From assembly GCA_935421135.1 (NCBI GenBank), contig OW285190.1:14022501-14086500 (forward strand): a stretch of DNA of 64,000 nucleotides, given 5' to 3'. Origin of the DNA: Bugulina stolonifera. Its lineage: Eukaryota > Bryozoa > Gymnolaemata > Cheilostomatida > Bugulidae. The translations under genes and the position numbers were made by a program. Below are positions 36,625 to 49,039 of this stretch, one piece after another. The notes under the pieces were generated by a model. That model saw only the letters and a list, made by a program, of their open reading frames with translations. It had not been told where the DNA came from and did no database searches. The stretch's first letter is position 1. The number at the start of each line of letters is the position of its first letter.

Positions 36625-36939
36625 GTGAACCATCATTTTGCACGTGAAAATACACAAACGAGGAAGTTGATTGAACTCGACCAATGGTAAAGATTAAGAT
36701 ATCAAAGTTTGTAGGAACTTTGATGATTTTGAATAAAGATTCAATTCATTTGTATGACTTTTTCATGAAATATTAGTCTTCATTGTACATTTAAAATATT
36801 GCTATTTGTGCTGAGTAAAGTCATTTTAGGTAAATAAAGACTAGATGATATGTACAATGTAGATTACTAGCAGTGCAGTTCTGAGTTCAGTAACTTTGAA
36901 TAATTATAATATAAATATAATAAAATACTATATAATATA

Positions 36940-37518
36940 CAGTGGAACTTGGATAACTCGGCCTCGCATAACTCAGATAATTGGATAACTCAGCCTTCCC
37001 CACAAGGTCCCAGCCTGGGCAATGATAATTGGCTTTAGATAACTCAGACTTTACTGCTCTAACTCGAACAATTTCTTGCAAGCTAGGTTATGAATAGTAA
37101 TAAACTACTGGATTATAAAGCAGCCACCCATAAAATTACTATGTCCTATAGCTTTTGGGCTACTGCAATGGCTATTTTTTAAACTTATGATGGGCCTAGC
37201 TTAGCTAATCATGCTAAACACTTGTACAAACAAGCAGACATTGTCAAATATTCCAGTGAAAGTAATAAGTGAAGTAATAAATTATTACAGAATTGTTTAC
37301 TAAATAATTTCACATTTACAACTCTTGTATCTGTACTGTAAGGCCTACATGATCCTTTTATTTATCATTCATCATCCTTTTATTAGGCCTACACATGTAT
37401 TCCTAAGTGACTGAGCAGAAATTATATTGTCATTATATATGATCACGTAACTCAAACTTCTCATAACTCAGACCCTTTTGGCTGGTCCGCTGAAGTCTGA
37501 GTTATCCAAGTTCCACTG
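36940..37518. mobile_element. Tigger/pogo-like MITE, 579 bp
   Basis: The ends are CAGTGGAACTTGGATAACTC and its near-exact inverted complement GAGTTATCCAAGTTCCACTG, flanked by TA on both sides. Interior copies of the ATAACTCAG word occur next to each end. A TA duplication and CAGTGGAAC ends are typical of Tc1/mariner-superfamily (Tigger/pogo) non-autonomous elements. Confidence 0.88.
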
Positions 37519-37709
37519 TACATGTAAATACTTATTATAATAATTAATCTAATGAATAATCCAAATCAAATTTGACTCAATTTGATCGAAGGGATAAAAT
37601 ATATGCCTTTGGTTTTCACTATTCGCTTGACTTTTAAGGATTTACACAAAGGCTGAAAGAGGAAAGCAACGCAACACAAGTCAAGTCAGCAACAGCAATA
37701 CAAAAGGAG

Positions 37710-40700
37710 ATGACTCTCTCTGATCTTCAGCCAGAAGTTAATGACTTATTTCAAGGTCAATATGAATATCAATATCAATATGTAGCACAACTGTTAAGTG
37801 ATAATATAAATGTTAGTATGGGATTACTCATTCTTTCTCATATATGATGTGAACTGTGCAAGAAATTTGTCTATTGAGCAGTCAAAGACTTGTTTCACAT
37901 CCATGAATATACCAGTCCCTGAGACCCTGACTGGGGCCTCTACAGCACCTAATCGCCTAGCACAGTGGACAGAAAATATTACTACTACACCTGTTCAGCA
38001 ATAAATAACATGCATAAATAACATCATATATGGGGGAAAAATGGCTAAACTCCTTTACACCCCATATATAGCAAGGTGGCTATGGCCATAATGCGAGGGG
38101 TGCCTTGTGTGCAGTTGGCTCAGAGCACGTCTACTGCTTGCCGCCGGAGCTTCCTTTTTAAGATTGCTGAACTGGTGTAGTAGTAATGTGTTCTGTCCAC
38201 TGCTAGGCGATTAGGTGCCATAGAGGCCTCGGGTCCAAACCCCAGTTAGTGATAGGTATTTTCATAGATGTGAAATCAGTCCTTGACTGCTCAATGTTAA
38301 CATCATTAAAATATGATGACCAGTCCAAAGTTACACCTCTATTATAATTATTGTTTTACAATATCATAATGTGGTTGTATCACTGTAAAAGATATGTGAT
38401 GCTTTAAAACCGTATTGGTCACTGTTTTCGATTTGCCGAGAAATGGCGGTAGTGCCGTAGTTTTAGCCTACAACTTTAATTTTCTTCTAGATATATTGTC
38501 ATTTCTTAATGGGCTAAATGTGTCTTCCATTCCAAAACCACTAAGCAGTCAGGCCAATCTGCTGGCTAAGAGAATAGAGAAGTTATGCCTTCCCGCACCA
38601 CCAGAAGTATTAGAGGATGATCAAGGTAATAGATAATATATACCAATAGGATTGTGCATACACTGTAGGTTGTACATGTAGTTGATTTCATATATCCACT
38701 AGTTTATGGGGAGATTGGAATAAGCTTGATGGTAGTTTTTTGCCGGGAAAATTGTACTATGACAAGAAATTGTATCAACCTCTCAAAATTAAAAATTTCA
38801 TAAAGGCTTAGTCAACTTGACTGTAGTAAAATGCTACGCTATGAATCTCTGAATCTACAATTGCACATAGTCCTATGCCCCAATCTACTTGTAAGTAATC
38901 TATTAAATACTTTGTTTACTAGCACCATCAACTATAACATAGATGTACAAATACATAGCTGTAACATAGATGTACAAATACATAGCTGTAACATAGATGT
39001 AAAAATACATAGCTGTAACATAGATGTACAAATACATAGCTGTAACATAGATGTACAAATGCATAGCTGTAACATAGATGTACAAATACATATAAATTAT
39101 TTTTGGCACACGTGCCGTGTTTACCGTCTTTCTCTGCCAATTGGTGAAGACAGGCTCGGTGTGGTTTCCTGTAATAACACTGTATACTACTACTGTAGAC
39201 ATATATGACGAAGCCAGTGGTGATGATATAAATGTAGATGTTGCTCCAGAGCTACCTGGTCGTCCAATACCAGCTCAGCTACCATCTCCAGCTGCCTCCA
39301 CATCCAGTAAAGGTTCTATAAAAAGAAAATTTTCGTTGCGCGACTCTTACCGCTCTGGTGTGTGCTAACCTCTCCACTGCTTAGTTCATGTGTTTCTCAA
39401 AAGTGATACATATTTTTACCTCTGTGATGTTATTGCGAGGGTCAAGGCCATTTATAAAATCAAGTTCATTATTGAGAAACATTTGCACTTATTTGTTTAT
39501 TTTCTCTCATCCAACTTAGCTTGATAGCAAGTCTGATAATTTCTGTAGTCTTAATTTCTTTGGTAAGTCACATCTGCTAGTACTTTCTTCAGTGTGTCAC
39601 AAACTGATTAACATTTCCTAGTCCGCTCAAAATGTGCTGATCTTTAACCCTTCAATGTGTAACACCTACATGTACGTCAATATTATAATCATTATCCTCT
39701 CTTTTCAATATTAAATTTATGTAATTGATTCCGATATCGACTGATTTATTTGTTTTTAATCCTACACATCCTAGTTAAGTGTTTTAACATTCGTATAGAA
39801 TATTGGAATTTGTATTGACTACACCTACATGACTGTCTAACTTTCAATTCATGTACCAAATCTAATATACTTGAATGTATGTTGTGTTTTTACCTATACC
39901 TTATAGACGAGCTTGAGATTCCCAACATTTCTCTTGCTTCTCTGGACATACCTACTAAGAAAGGATTTCTTGAGAAAAAAAGACCAGGTTAGTCAATAAT
40001 ATGACAATCCATCATTATCCTTATACAAGTCTAGACACTGTTGATCATTACAACATTGACTTGTGAAGTGTTTCCATTAGTATTACTTTAATACTATTAC
40101 AGTGCAGTGTAATACAACCCGCAAAATAACATTTATATGTAATACAAAAGAGCTGAATATTGTTCAGAGATAAACTATTATTGTTACCGTATTTATGGTT
40201 ACTGTTTCTATAGTTACCATGGTTGCAGTTTTCCACACTAACACTTCTTGTCTTTTGAATGATTCGCAGAGAATAAGGTGATTCTCAAACATTACCAGAA
40301 ACGTTACTGTGTTATACATGAAGGAATATTCTACTACTTTGATTCACAGTCCTCAAAGAAACAAAATGGCGCCTTTTATCTTAAAGGTTAGTAAAAGCTT
40401 ACAATATAATAATGTTTCCAATTACTTTTCATCCGCCTATTGAGAGGATCATCAGCAAGGTGTCACACATTCACTTATTAATGGTAGACTGAGAGCATTT
40501 ATTGTTTCAGAATATGAGGCACGGCCAGCTTACCACTTGGTAAAGGGTTCTAAAAAAGAAGGATCCTTTGAACTGGTTGCTCCTGGTAAGCGATCCTATC
40601 AGGTAAGAGGCTATATTTGTAATTATGAACTCCATATGTAAAATGTTAAATATACTTAGATTATATTCATTCAAGGTGTTCAGTTTAGCTGTAGGATTTA

Positions 40701-43052
40701 AATCAGGTAATCTCCGCCTGTCTAGAGTCTGACATCTTTTCAGACGGTAGATAGTGGTTCAAGAGAAAGAAAACTGAGAAATTGAAAATCATCATCCTTC
40801 GTTTTAGAAACATTACCCCAATAATTGTGGCATTTAAATTTCAGTAGCAATTTTTGTTATCGTCTGTCGGTAGCTAAATATAGACTAGTAATCTAGTAGT
40901 TGTAGGCCTCATTGCGTGTTGTGAGTTTTAAATAATTAGAAAAGCTAGTATAGCCACCATCTATGGCACACATAAATGATGTGATATTATAGTTCTTGGC
41001 CAGCTCCTTTGATGAGATGAAAGACTGGATAGTGTCCGTAGCAGAATGGAGTGATGTCACTCACCCCCCACTCTCCTCTCTTGTCAAACCTGATAGCTGT
41101 GGTAAGTTCCTATCACATTCTATCATTCTATTCTATCATCACCAGGTCCAAAATTACTTTCTTTCTTTGATTTAACAGACCATTATACTATGTATGCAAT
41201 GTATGCAATGTGGAGTAAATTACTTGACAAAACTAAAGGTAGTTGTACATAGATATATCTGTAGTAGCTATACTGTTCTCTATCGAGTCTCATCATCATT
41301 ACAACGAAATACCTGATGCAGTACTATTTCTAACACTGATTTCTGTACCAACAACTAAACTTGTAGGCACCACCAAGACTCCCTTGAACCCTTCAGGATC
41401 AGACTCTGGCTCTACTGCTACGGTGGAAGAGGCACCAGGTTTGTGTTTGCATGTTATCTGAACTGATGTTTCGCAATTCTCATTGGCTCTTTATATTTCA
41501 CACATGTTTGCTGCAGGCTGTATAAATATGGACTTTTAAAGTGATTCTGTATGTTATGTTGTATCAACTTTGTAGATTATGTAGACTCAGATCTTTCTGC
41601 CAAGCCAGTGTCTCCAATGATGGGCGGGAGTAAACCTCCCCTTCTACCGCCAAATGATCAAGAAACATACGATATTCCTGCGGTAAGTTCTTTCAGCAAG
41701 TCATTTGTAGCAAAATTGTGGCATCTCTAGGATTTACATAGTCAAGTTTTTTTATATAAGCAGATTGGCTTCTCTAAAAATAAAGTTGCAACAACTCAGT
41801 GTAGATGTACTACCTCTACATTGTCCATCACTGACTCTCTCTTAGGCAAGGCAGAGGAAAGTTCTCAGTTATATCATTTCTATTTAACAATGTTCTACCA
41901 AGTTAATCATCTACATGTAAATACTGTGCTATACTACACATAGATACTAGTAAATATAACTTTCTGTAATATTACCGTTAGATTTCTGTGTCTTATATTA
42001 CATTGTGACGTTATAGGAAGACATGGAAGTATATGATGAAGCTACAGCTACATCAGATGCTGTTGACCAAGAGGTGTGTATCTAGTGCACTGTACAAGAT
42101 ACATGATGTAGGGAATTCTGGTATTGTCATGTACAATGTAGATTGTTTTAGCTGGTCAATAATGCTCACTGCTAAACTTATTAGCTGATCAGTTGAATTT
42201 CACTACTTTGATTCAGTTCGATTTCTTGACTGCAAGGGAAGACACCATTCAGCCTCTGCTTTGTTGCATACAGGTGCTTTATCACTCTTATTTTTTAATT
42301 ATCCCCATTATTTTTTTTCTACTTTTCTTTTTGCATGGATATTTCTTCATCGTATTTAGAATTTTTTTCAGACGTATGATGAAGGGGTGGCAGCATACCC
42401 GCCCCCTCCTCCAGTTGGACAAGAAGAGATATATGATGAACTTGCTGGTCCGGAAGAAATATACGATGAAGCAGGTATAGTCCATGTATAAGTAGGGTTC
42501 TAGGCCTACTGATAGGAATGAGTTATTTTTGTGATGATGTTACTAAAACTGAACTCATTCTTTTGGAGGGTCAAGTCATCCAGTTACATAAAATGTACAT
42601 AAGCTATCCACTGCTATACTAGGAAATCATGTAGTATGGTAAATGTTCACCTAGTCTAAGCTCTTACCAGAATTTGTGATGTTGTAGAGGGAGCACCTCC
42701 TCCACCACCTACAACCACGATGCCAAAGCGAGCACTTCCAGAACCATCTTCTAAGACTCGGCCACTTCCAGAACCGGCTTCGACTCCCAAAACTCGCCCA
42801 CTTCCGGCATGTCCAGGAGAGCAGACGGAACCCAAACCCATACAGGCACACAGTGATGATTATGAGAACATGTTCTATGGTCTGTGGGATTGTGAATCTA
42901 GTGTTGGACATGAATTGAACTTCAACAGTGGAGACATAATTCAAGTTGTGGACAGGAAGTACAGTGATGATGGCTGGTGGACAGGTCTACTAAATGGTCA
43001 AGTTGGTCTTGTACCTAAATCATTCCTAACCCCTGCATACGCTGCATGTTAA
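37710..43052 (+). CDS. SKAP: SKAP-like PH/SH3 adaptor protein, 12 exons, about 480 aa
   Basis: Exons: 37710-37755, 38491-38625, 39199-39357, 39907-39987, 40270-40386, 40511-40602, 40993-41101, 41367-41438, 41576-41682, 42017-42073, 42372-42474 and 42688-43052. All phases agree. The N-terminal helical region (SDLQPEVNDLF, then DILSFLNGL) matches the SKAP N terminus. A PH domain spans about residues 130-236 (KKGFLEKK, YQKRYCVIHEGIFYYF, DEMKDWIVSVAEW). A proline-rich region with tyrosine motifs follows: DIYDE (Tyr63), TYDIP (about 303), VYDE (312), TYDE (327), IYDE (346) and IYDE (356). A C-terminal SH3 spans about 421-478 (GLWDCES, DDGWWTG, GLVPKSFL). SKAP proteins are Src-kinase substrates linking signalling to actin and adhesion. 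The exon 1 donor (GTCAAT) is weak, and exon 3 could end earlier at an alternative in-phase donor. Human SKAP2 is about 359 aa; the extra length is in the linker. Confidence 0.88.
38935..39095. repeat. 24-bp minisatellite in the SKAP-like intron 2
   Basis: About seven units of ATACATAGCTGTAACATAGA followed by TGTA. Because the length is divisible by three, it produces repetitive open frames on both strands (for example IDVQIHSCN on plus). These are not genes. Confidence 0.95.
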
Positions 43053-44125
43053 TCATTAATATGGCATTTTGCCGAACTTGGTCACCATTCCGGTTGTTCC
43101 TTGCAAGTCCTAATGTTGATATATTATTTCTATGCAAAGTTAACAGCTGACAATCAGCATTATGTTTTGATAGTGAATTTTTTTTTATAAAATACAATCA
43201 TGTAGGAAATATGGTCCATCTCCAATTTTATAAAATTATGGTTATACATGTATATTTTTCATATTAATATACCAAATAAATCTATTTATCAGAAAAGTTG
43301 CTGTTTTTTACTTTGTGCTTTTACAGTCAAAGGGTTAATCTGATTTTGATAAATCAAGAGAGGACAACTTCAGATTATAACTTATGGCCAATAATTATTA
43401 TTGCCCATGCATATGCCGCAGTTAAGTTCCCTGTCAGCCAGGTGTCATTCTTACTTAGACGTCCATTATTTATAACACCTGTAACCATGGCAACCTCTTT
43501 TAACAAATCTACAAGTTTTTCAAATCTTCAACTCAAATCTTCAACAATGGTTGTAATTGTACATCTGCTTATATAATCCTGTAAAATCTATGTTGAATAT
43601 TGATACAATATTATATACATGTATATTTTCATATTATATTCCAAATAAATTATTTTATTAAACAAATTTCCAGACATCATTTAACCCTCCATCATTATAT
43701 GTATTATCCATGCCCAGTGTAGGGTAGGCAATGTACATATAACACATTGTATAAATATGTAGGATATACAGTGTACATATACATGTACAAGCATATTGTA
43801 CAAGATTAATCTACAGCCAATAAAGTATTAGATACCACCAAGGTTACTTGCCCAGTATGTACTTATATATTATATAAACTTGTAAAATAAAGTTAATCTA
43901 CAGGCATGTACATAATGGTAGTATGCACTTTGGACATAGAAGATAAGATGTACATGCACATAATGTAATGTAGATAACTTCTGTGGTATGAAACAAGTAA
44001 GTAAAGAACCAAACCTACAGCTCATATGTAAGTAATATACACACAGTAAGGGTCTGTAGGGTATGTGTAGTTAGACTAGATGCGGTTGGTGAGTATACGA
44101 ACACCAGAAATGTATGCTCCCCCAC
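43053..44125. other. Convergent intergenic region between the SKAP-like gene and KLHDC4
   Basis: It holds the 3' ends of two converging genes. It is AT-rich with several TACATGTA-type words and no other gene. Confidence 0.6.
43275..43280 (+). terminator. Probable polyadenylation signal of the SKAP-like gene
   Basis: AATAAA about 220 bases after the stop. A second AATAAA occurs near 43643, so the exact end is uncertain. Confidence 0.45.
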
Positions 44126-47100
44126 TCAGTCCATTTCATCATCGTCATCATCAGACTCCTCCCCTTCTTCGTCCTCACTGCTGTCACTCTCCTCCCATAC
44201 CTGCTGGTCGTATGTACCTTGGCTTATAACTCTCCACTCAGACATAGAAGATGTGTCCAGACTATAGAAATCATCTAATGTCACCTGAAATACAGCGGCA
44301 AGCTACACTCAAAGTAAAGAGCAATAAATTTTCAAGTTCATGCATGACCACTAGAGAAAACAACTGGGGGAACTCACTACACACTTGATGCTCTTCAATT
44401 TGAAGTTACCGTCTCAGTTGTGTCAAAGCAACACCATATGTTTAACAGATTAAAAATTGTGGTCTTTTGGTTACTCTCTTCTTTGCCATTGAGTGGCAAG
44501 TCATAACTAAAGATGTATTTAAACCAAATTAAAGGCAAGACATCAGCATCTACGCCAGTTGATGATTCAGTTGCTATTATTGAGTGGACAGCTATTGACG
44601 CGCTGTGCTGCCATACTAACCTGTTTATCACCTGCTTCATACATCCCTCCGTACATATAGACTGTGTTCTGCTTATATGCCATCACACAGTTCATTCTAG
44701 GATTTGGAACAAAGGCTTCTACCCTGGAGCTGACTGCGCATGCGCCCTTTGCTGCCTCTGTAAGACAGTACATCTCTAGCTATACAGTCATGTAAGACAG
44801 TACATCTCTAGCTATACAATCATGTAAGACATCTCTAGCTATACAGTCATGTAAGACATCTCTAGCTATACAGTCATGTAAGACATCTCTAGCTATACAG
44901 TCATGTAAGACATCTCTAGCTATACAGTCATGTGAGACATCTCTAGCTATACAGTCATGTAAGACAGTACATCTCTAGCTATACAGTCATTGTTCATGTA
45001 CATGTAAGTGCCTTCTGTGTATGTATGTATCAGTTGAAACATTTAGCTGATAACACCAATTTGTAGGTTACAAGCTTTTATACAGGACAAATAATAGCTT
45101 GCAGATTTATCTATCATTTTGCTGTTGAATTACAGTAGTAAGTTAGCTACAGTACATGTAGTGTAGAGTTGTTGGATGATGTTCCTCATAGAGCAGTAAA
45201 ATACTCACTAGCCCTGACTGGCCCATTATCACAACATCTAGTACAATACAAACTTACTCTAGTAACACATCAATTTATTGAGGGTTAAACCTAGGAATAC
45301 ATCCCAACATTTACGTAAAGCTCTCAGTAGTGAGTTGAAGGTGTATATGTGCACATTATAGTAGAGAAATACTTAGCGATTAGGAAACTCAACATTTCCT
45401 CATTCAATATAAGATAGGATATACACATTGTATAACATATTATATTAATATAACTTACCAGAGCCCTGGGTGGATGAAGGTCCTATCCTTACAGTAAATA
45501 CACCGTCATCATGTACTATCTCCTCCATATGCTCTTCCTCAGCCACAGTGGCAGCAGCAGCAGCAGCAGCTCCTTGTACTTCCTCTTCTGTCTCCATAGG
45601 CTCCTCCCCACCACCTTACAACATACACGGTGCTATATACAACTCCTAGCGTAAAACATCATCCCTAAAGGTCAAAATCCAAAATGCTATAGAGTGGAAT
45701 TAGCACAGAGCGAAGAAAATGAATAAACACATTCATTTTATGCTTATTACCGGCAGCCCATGTAATATGCTATACATCCATGTTGATGTATACATAAATG
45801 TTGATGGAATCTCACTGTCTTTGTAAATATCCGAAGCTAAATGCACTCAGCAGAAGCAATTGATAAGATTCACTAGTAAATTATACCAGAATAGGTCACT
45901 GTATACATAGTACTACATACTCATGTACATGTACATACCAGACTGTTTGATTTGTTTAGGTCCATTGAGAATGAGGGTGTGCCACCTTGACTTCTCCAGG
46001 TCAAATATATACTGGTCATTGTAGAACTGAGACTCTAGGCTCTCATCATCTTCTTCATTGTCAAACACTCCACCAAATAACAGCACCCTTTGATCTGATA
46101 ACTGTAATCATTACAAGTACATGTAGTATACTCTGTAATACAGTCAATGGGCATAATGTGAACATTTACATAGTCCGGCCACGGTAATTGGAGAATCATG
46201 GACCAAAAAACCTCTCTGTCAGTTACTACTAGTCAACTGCATCACTTCTGTGACCAGAGGTTATTAGAGATATACCTATCTTGATAACGGAGATAGCATA
46301 CTGTATAGAAATGATAGGCAGCAATAAATATAGAAGAAATGACCAGACTTCAAGTTGAATTTGCAATGCATGAATTGGGAAAATAATTATTATAGCAAAC
46401 ACTAAACAGAATAATGGCAGCACATGAGCTACATTGTATATCACTGAATGTATTTACCTGTATAGAAGAAGCACCGGACCGCAGGGAAGGTTTATCTCCA
46501 GATGGTTTTAGTAACTGCCACTTCCACTTAAGTGGCGCAGGGTCTGTAGATTTCTTGTCTTCTAATGATAACATATACATATCTGAGTGAGCTACTCCCC
46601 TTTCTACCTCCTGCAACAAGAGAGCACACACTGCACAACAGGACAAGTGATTACTACCCAACAAGAATATTTGGCAATAGGTTAGACTGGGCTGTGAGCA
46701 GTAGTCAGACCATGACATATGGTCACATGAGGTCACCTTGAGCTTTCCTGCCCCTAACTGTATACGAGGATTAGATTGGTTTATTCTGGTAACTAGATAG
46801 TTATACTAACAATGATTGGAAACAGAACGTATTACACACAGACGACGAAAGACAAGAAGTTTGACCAACCCGTTTGATTTGTTCCTTGCTGTAGCCTCCG
46901 AACATAATCACCCTACCAGTATCCGATTGTGAGAATAGGTGGCAGGCCGACCGTGGAGGGGGAGCAACTCCTGAGGGCTCTAAAACAGGTATATTTTAGA
47001 AAATAATATGATGATTTATAGTGCTGCAAAATTTGCTTATATGAATATTTTATCAGCAAAACAAATACATGTATAAATACAATAACAAATATACATTTTA

Positions 47101-49039
47101 CATGGACTCTCTTCATGCTCATCATCCCAGGACTGCAATGACTTTACAGATTCACTTTGCTGCTCTACTATTACATGCTGTATTGGTATTTTAACAACAA
47201 GGTATACTACAGCTAATGCATATACTCCTACAGCTACATCATCTGAACTGAAAGAAAGAGGTGGAGTTGTAGTGACTACTAGATCAGATACTGCTATCCT
47301 CTTACCTATCTTAGTCCAGACTCTCGTCTCCAAGTTAAAGACATAGACATCATTGTAGTATTTGCACTCTCTAAGGTTGTCATGAAAACCACCAAATACG
47401 ATGAGACACTTCCTGAAGGCTACCATCCTGTGTCCACTCCTGCCTGAAGGACCGCCTTTAGTGGGCACATGCTCCCACCTGTGAGAGAAGTGAATAACAA
47501 GTAAATATGTCGGCTTATCCTCAAAACAATTGTTATTGTATATTTACCCAATAATTATTTCAACTATGTTCCAAAGCCGTTTTACCAGCTAAACCAAAAT
47601 ATGCACCTTACCTGCAATCTTTAACATGATAGACCCAGACATCTCTGTAGTGATAAAACTGAGACTGACTTGGACTAGCAAATTCTCCTCCGAATACCCA
47701 CATTTGACCACCTCCTAAGGGTAACATGACAGCCTGGTGAGAACATCGGGGTGGGGGAGTGTTGGGAGAAGAAATTTGACTCCACTCGTGCTTTTTAATA
47801 TTATACCTGCAATAATGGGATGAATTATTTAATACTGTTTTGCTATATACTTAGGTCTGTCTATTTGTGATCATAATTTGAAATTTGGAAATGTCAGCCT
47901 ACTTAACGGAACTAGGCTAGTAACCCATATAATGAGAAAACAAGAATTTCAACTTTGTATGATTGCTGAGGCTCCTTATGAATCAACATTATGGACTACA
48001 CAGAAACCATATATGTCATCATTGCACTACGGTTGGCTAAATCAGCACTAAAATGTAGAGCTATTTGGACATTTTCTACTGTATGCATTCAAACTATCAC
48101 TTACGAATAAAGGTCATTGTAGACATATGTCTTGTTGCCAGTGCAGAACTCTCCTCCAAACATAAAAAGCTCTGGCCGCTCTGGATGGGGGCATAGAGTC
48201 ATATTAACTCGTGGTGTTGGAGGAGCACATTTAGATACTGTGATCTCTGTTTTCTTCTCATCAGCTTTTGATAGCTCGGCTGAAACGAGTTGATTGTTAA
48301 TAGAGTGCATAGAAACAAAATGTTTTGTTTGACTTCATGATTAAAAGTATAGGCCTATAGCCTATAGTTTAGTTATTATCACCATGAGATGATGATCATA
48401 ATCGTTAAAATATAGTTTAGTAAGATTAATTGTAAACAATGCGTAATAATCACTGAGCTGACCACAAAAGAAACTCAACTTGTTGATCTAATTATAATAT
48501 TATTGTTGAATTAGCCCTATATAATATAGGCTATAAATCATTATTTACATGAAATAAACAATTTAGATACTAGGCCTATACTAACTACATTAGTACATTA
48601 GATAATAAGTGATAATTTCATTACAATTAGTTTGCTAAAAGCTGATCACATTATATTCATTATTAATTAATGTTATACTATAGCATTACATTATAGTTTA
48701 ATTTAATAGGCTACATGGGTAGGTGATTCTTATTCTAATTGTCTGCTTTTAGGCGTTGAACCACCTATTGCAATCAAAAACATTTTTGATGTAGATGTGC
48801 AGATTCCACACTCAACACAACCGCTGTAATACTGTGGGCTACTTACTGATCTCTGATGAGATTCACTTTCAGATGAGATTCAGATTCGATCGATTGATTG
48901 TCTTACCTAATATTGTTTCAATGTCGTCTTCACCTCGAGCCATCAAGTCTTTTTTCTCCTTCTTGCTTAACTTTTTGTCTGTTTTCGCAGCAGTTTTTTC
49001 AGCACCATGACCCTTTTTTTTATCCTTCTTCTTACCCAT
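44126..49039 (-). CDS. KLHDC4: Kelch domain-containing protein 4, 10 exons, about 517 aa
   Basis: Exons: 49039-48907, 48279-48105, 47806-47612, 47478-47306, 46979-46870, 46610-46458, 46101-45939, 45614-45459, 44757-44621 and 44284-44126. All join in phase. The lysine-rich N terminus begins MGKKKDKKKGHGAEKTAAK, as in vertebrate KLHDC4. Kelch repeats follow with FMFGGEF (about residue 77), MWVFGGEFASP (about 137), SGRSGHRMVAF (about 180), IVFGGFHDN, VIMFGGYSK, LLFGGVFDNEE and VYMYGGMYEAGD (about 455). The final exon has a VTLDDFYSLD strand and a very acidic tail (EESDDDDDEMD). The acidic insert in exon 8 contains seven alanines, partly encoded by a GCA/CAG run at about 45555-45570. KLHDC4 is a conserved six-bladed propeller protein of poorly known function. 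Length matches the human protein (about 520 aa). It is intact. Confidence 0.96.
44760..45000. repeat. Minisatellite abutting a KLHDC4 splice acceptor
   Basis: About eight units of 27-36 bp with CTCTAGCTATACAGTCATGT and AAGACA. The array starts only a few bases outside the exon beginning at 44757, so the functional minus-strand acceptor (CTTACAG) is part of the first repeat unit. Confidence 0.93.

Noticed and set aside
38831..39208. Repeat proteins such as IDVQIHSCN on plus and a counterpart on minus
   Set aside because: The 24-bp minisatellite length is a multiple of three; it lies in an intron of the SKAP-like gene.
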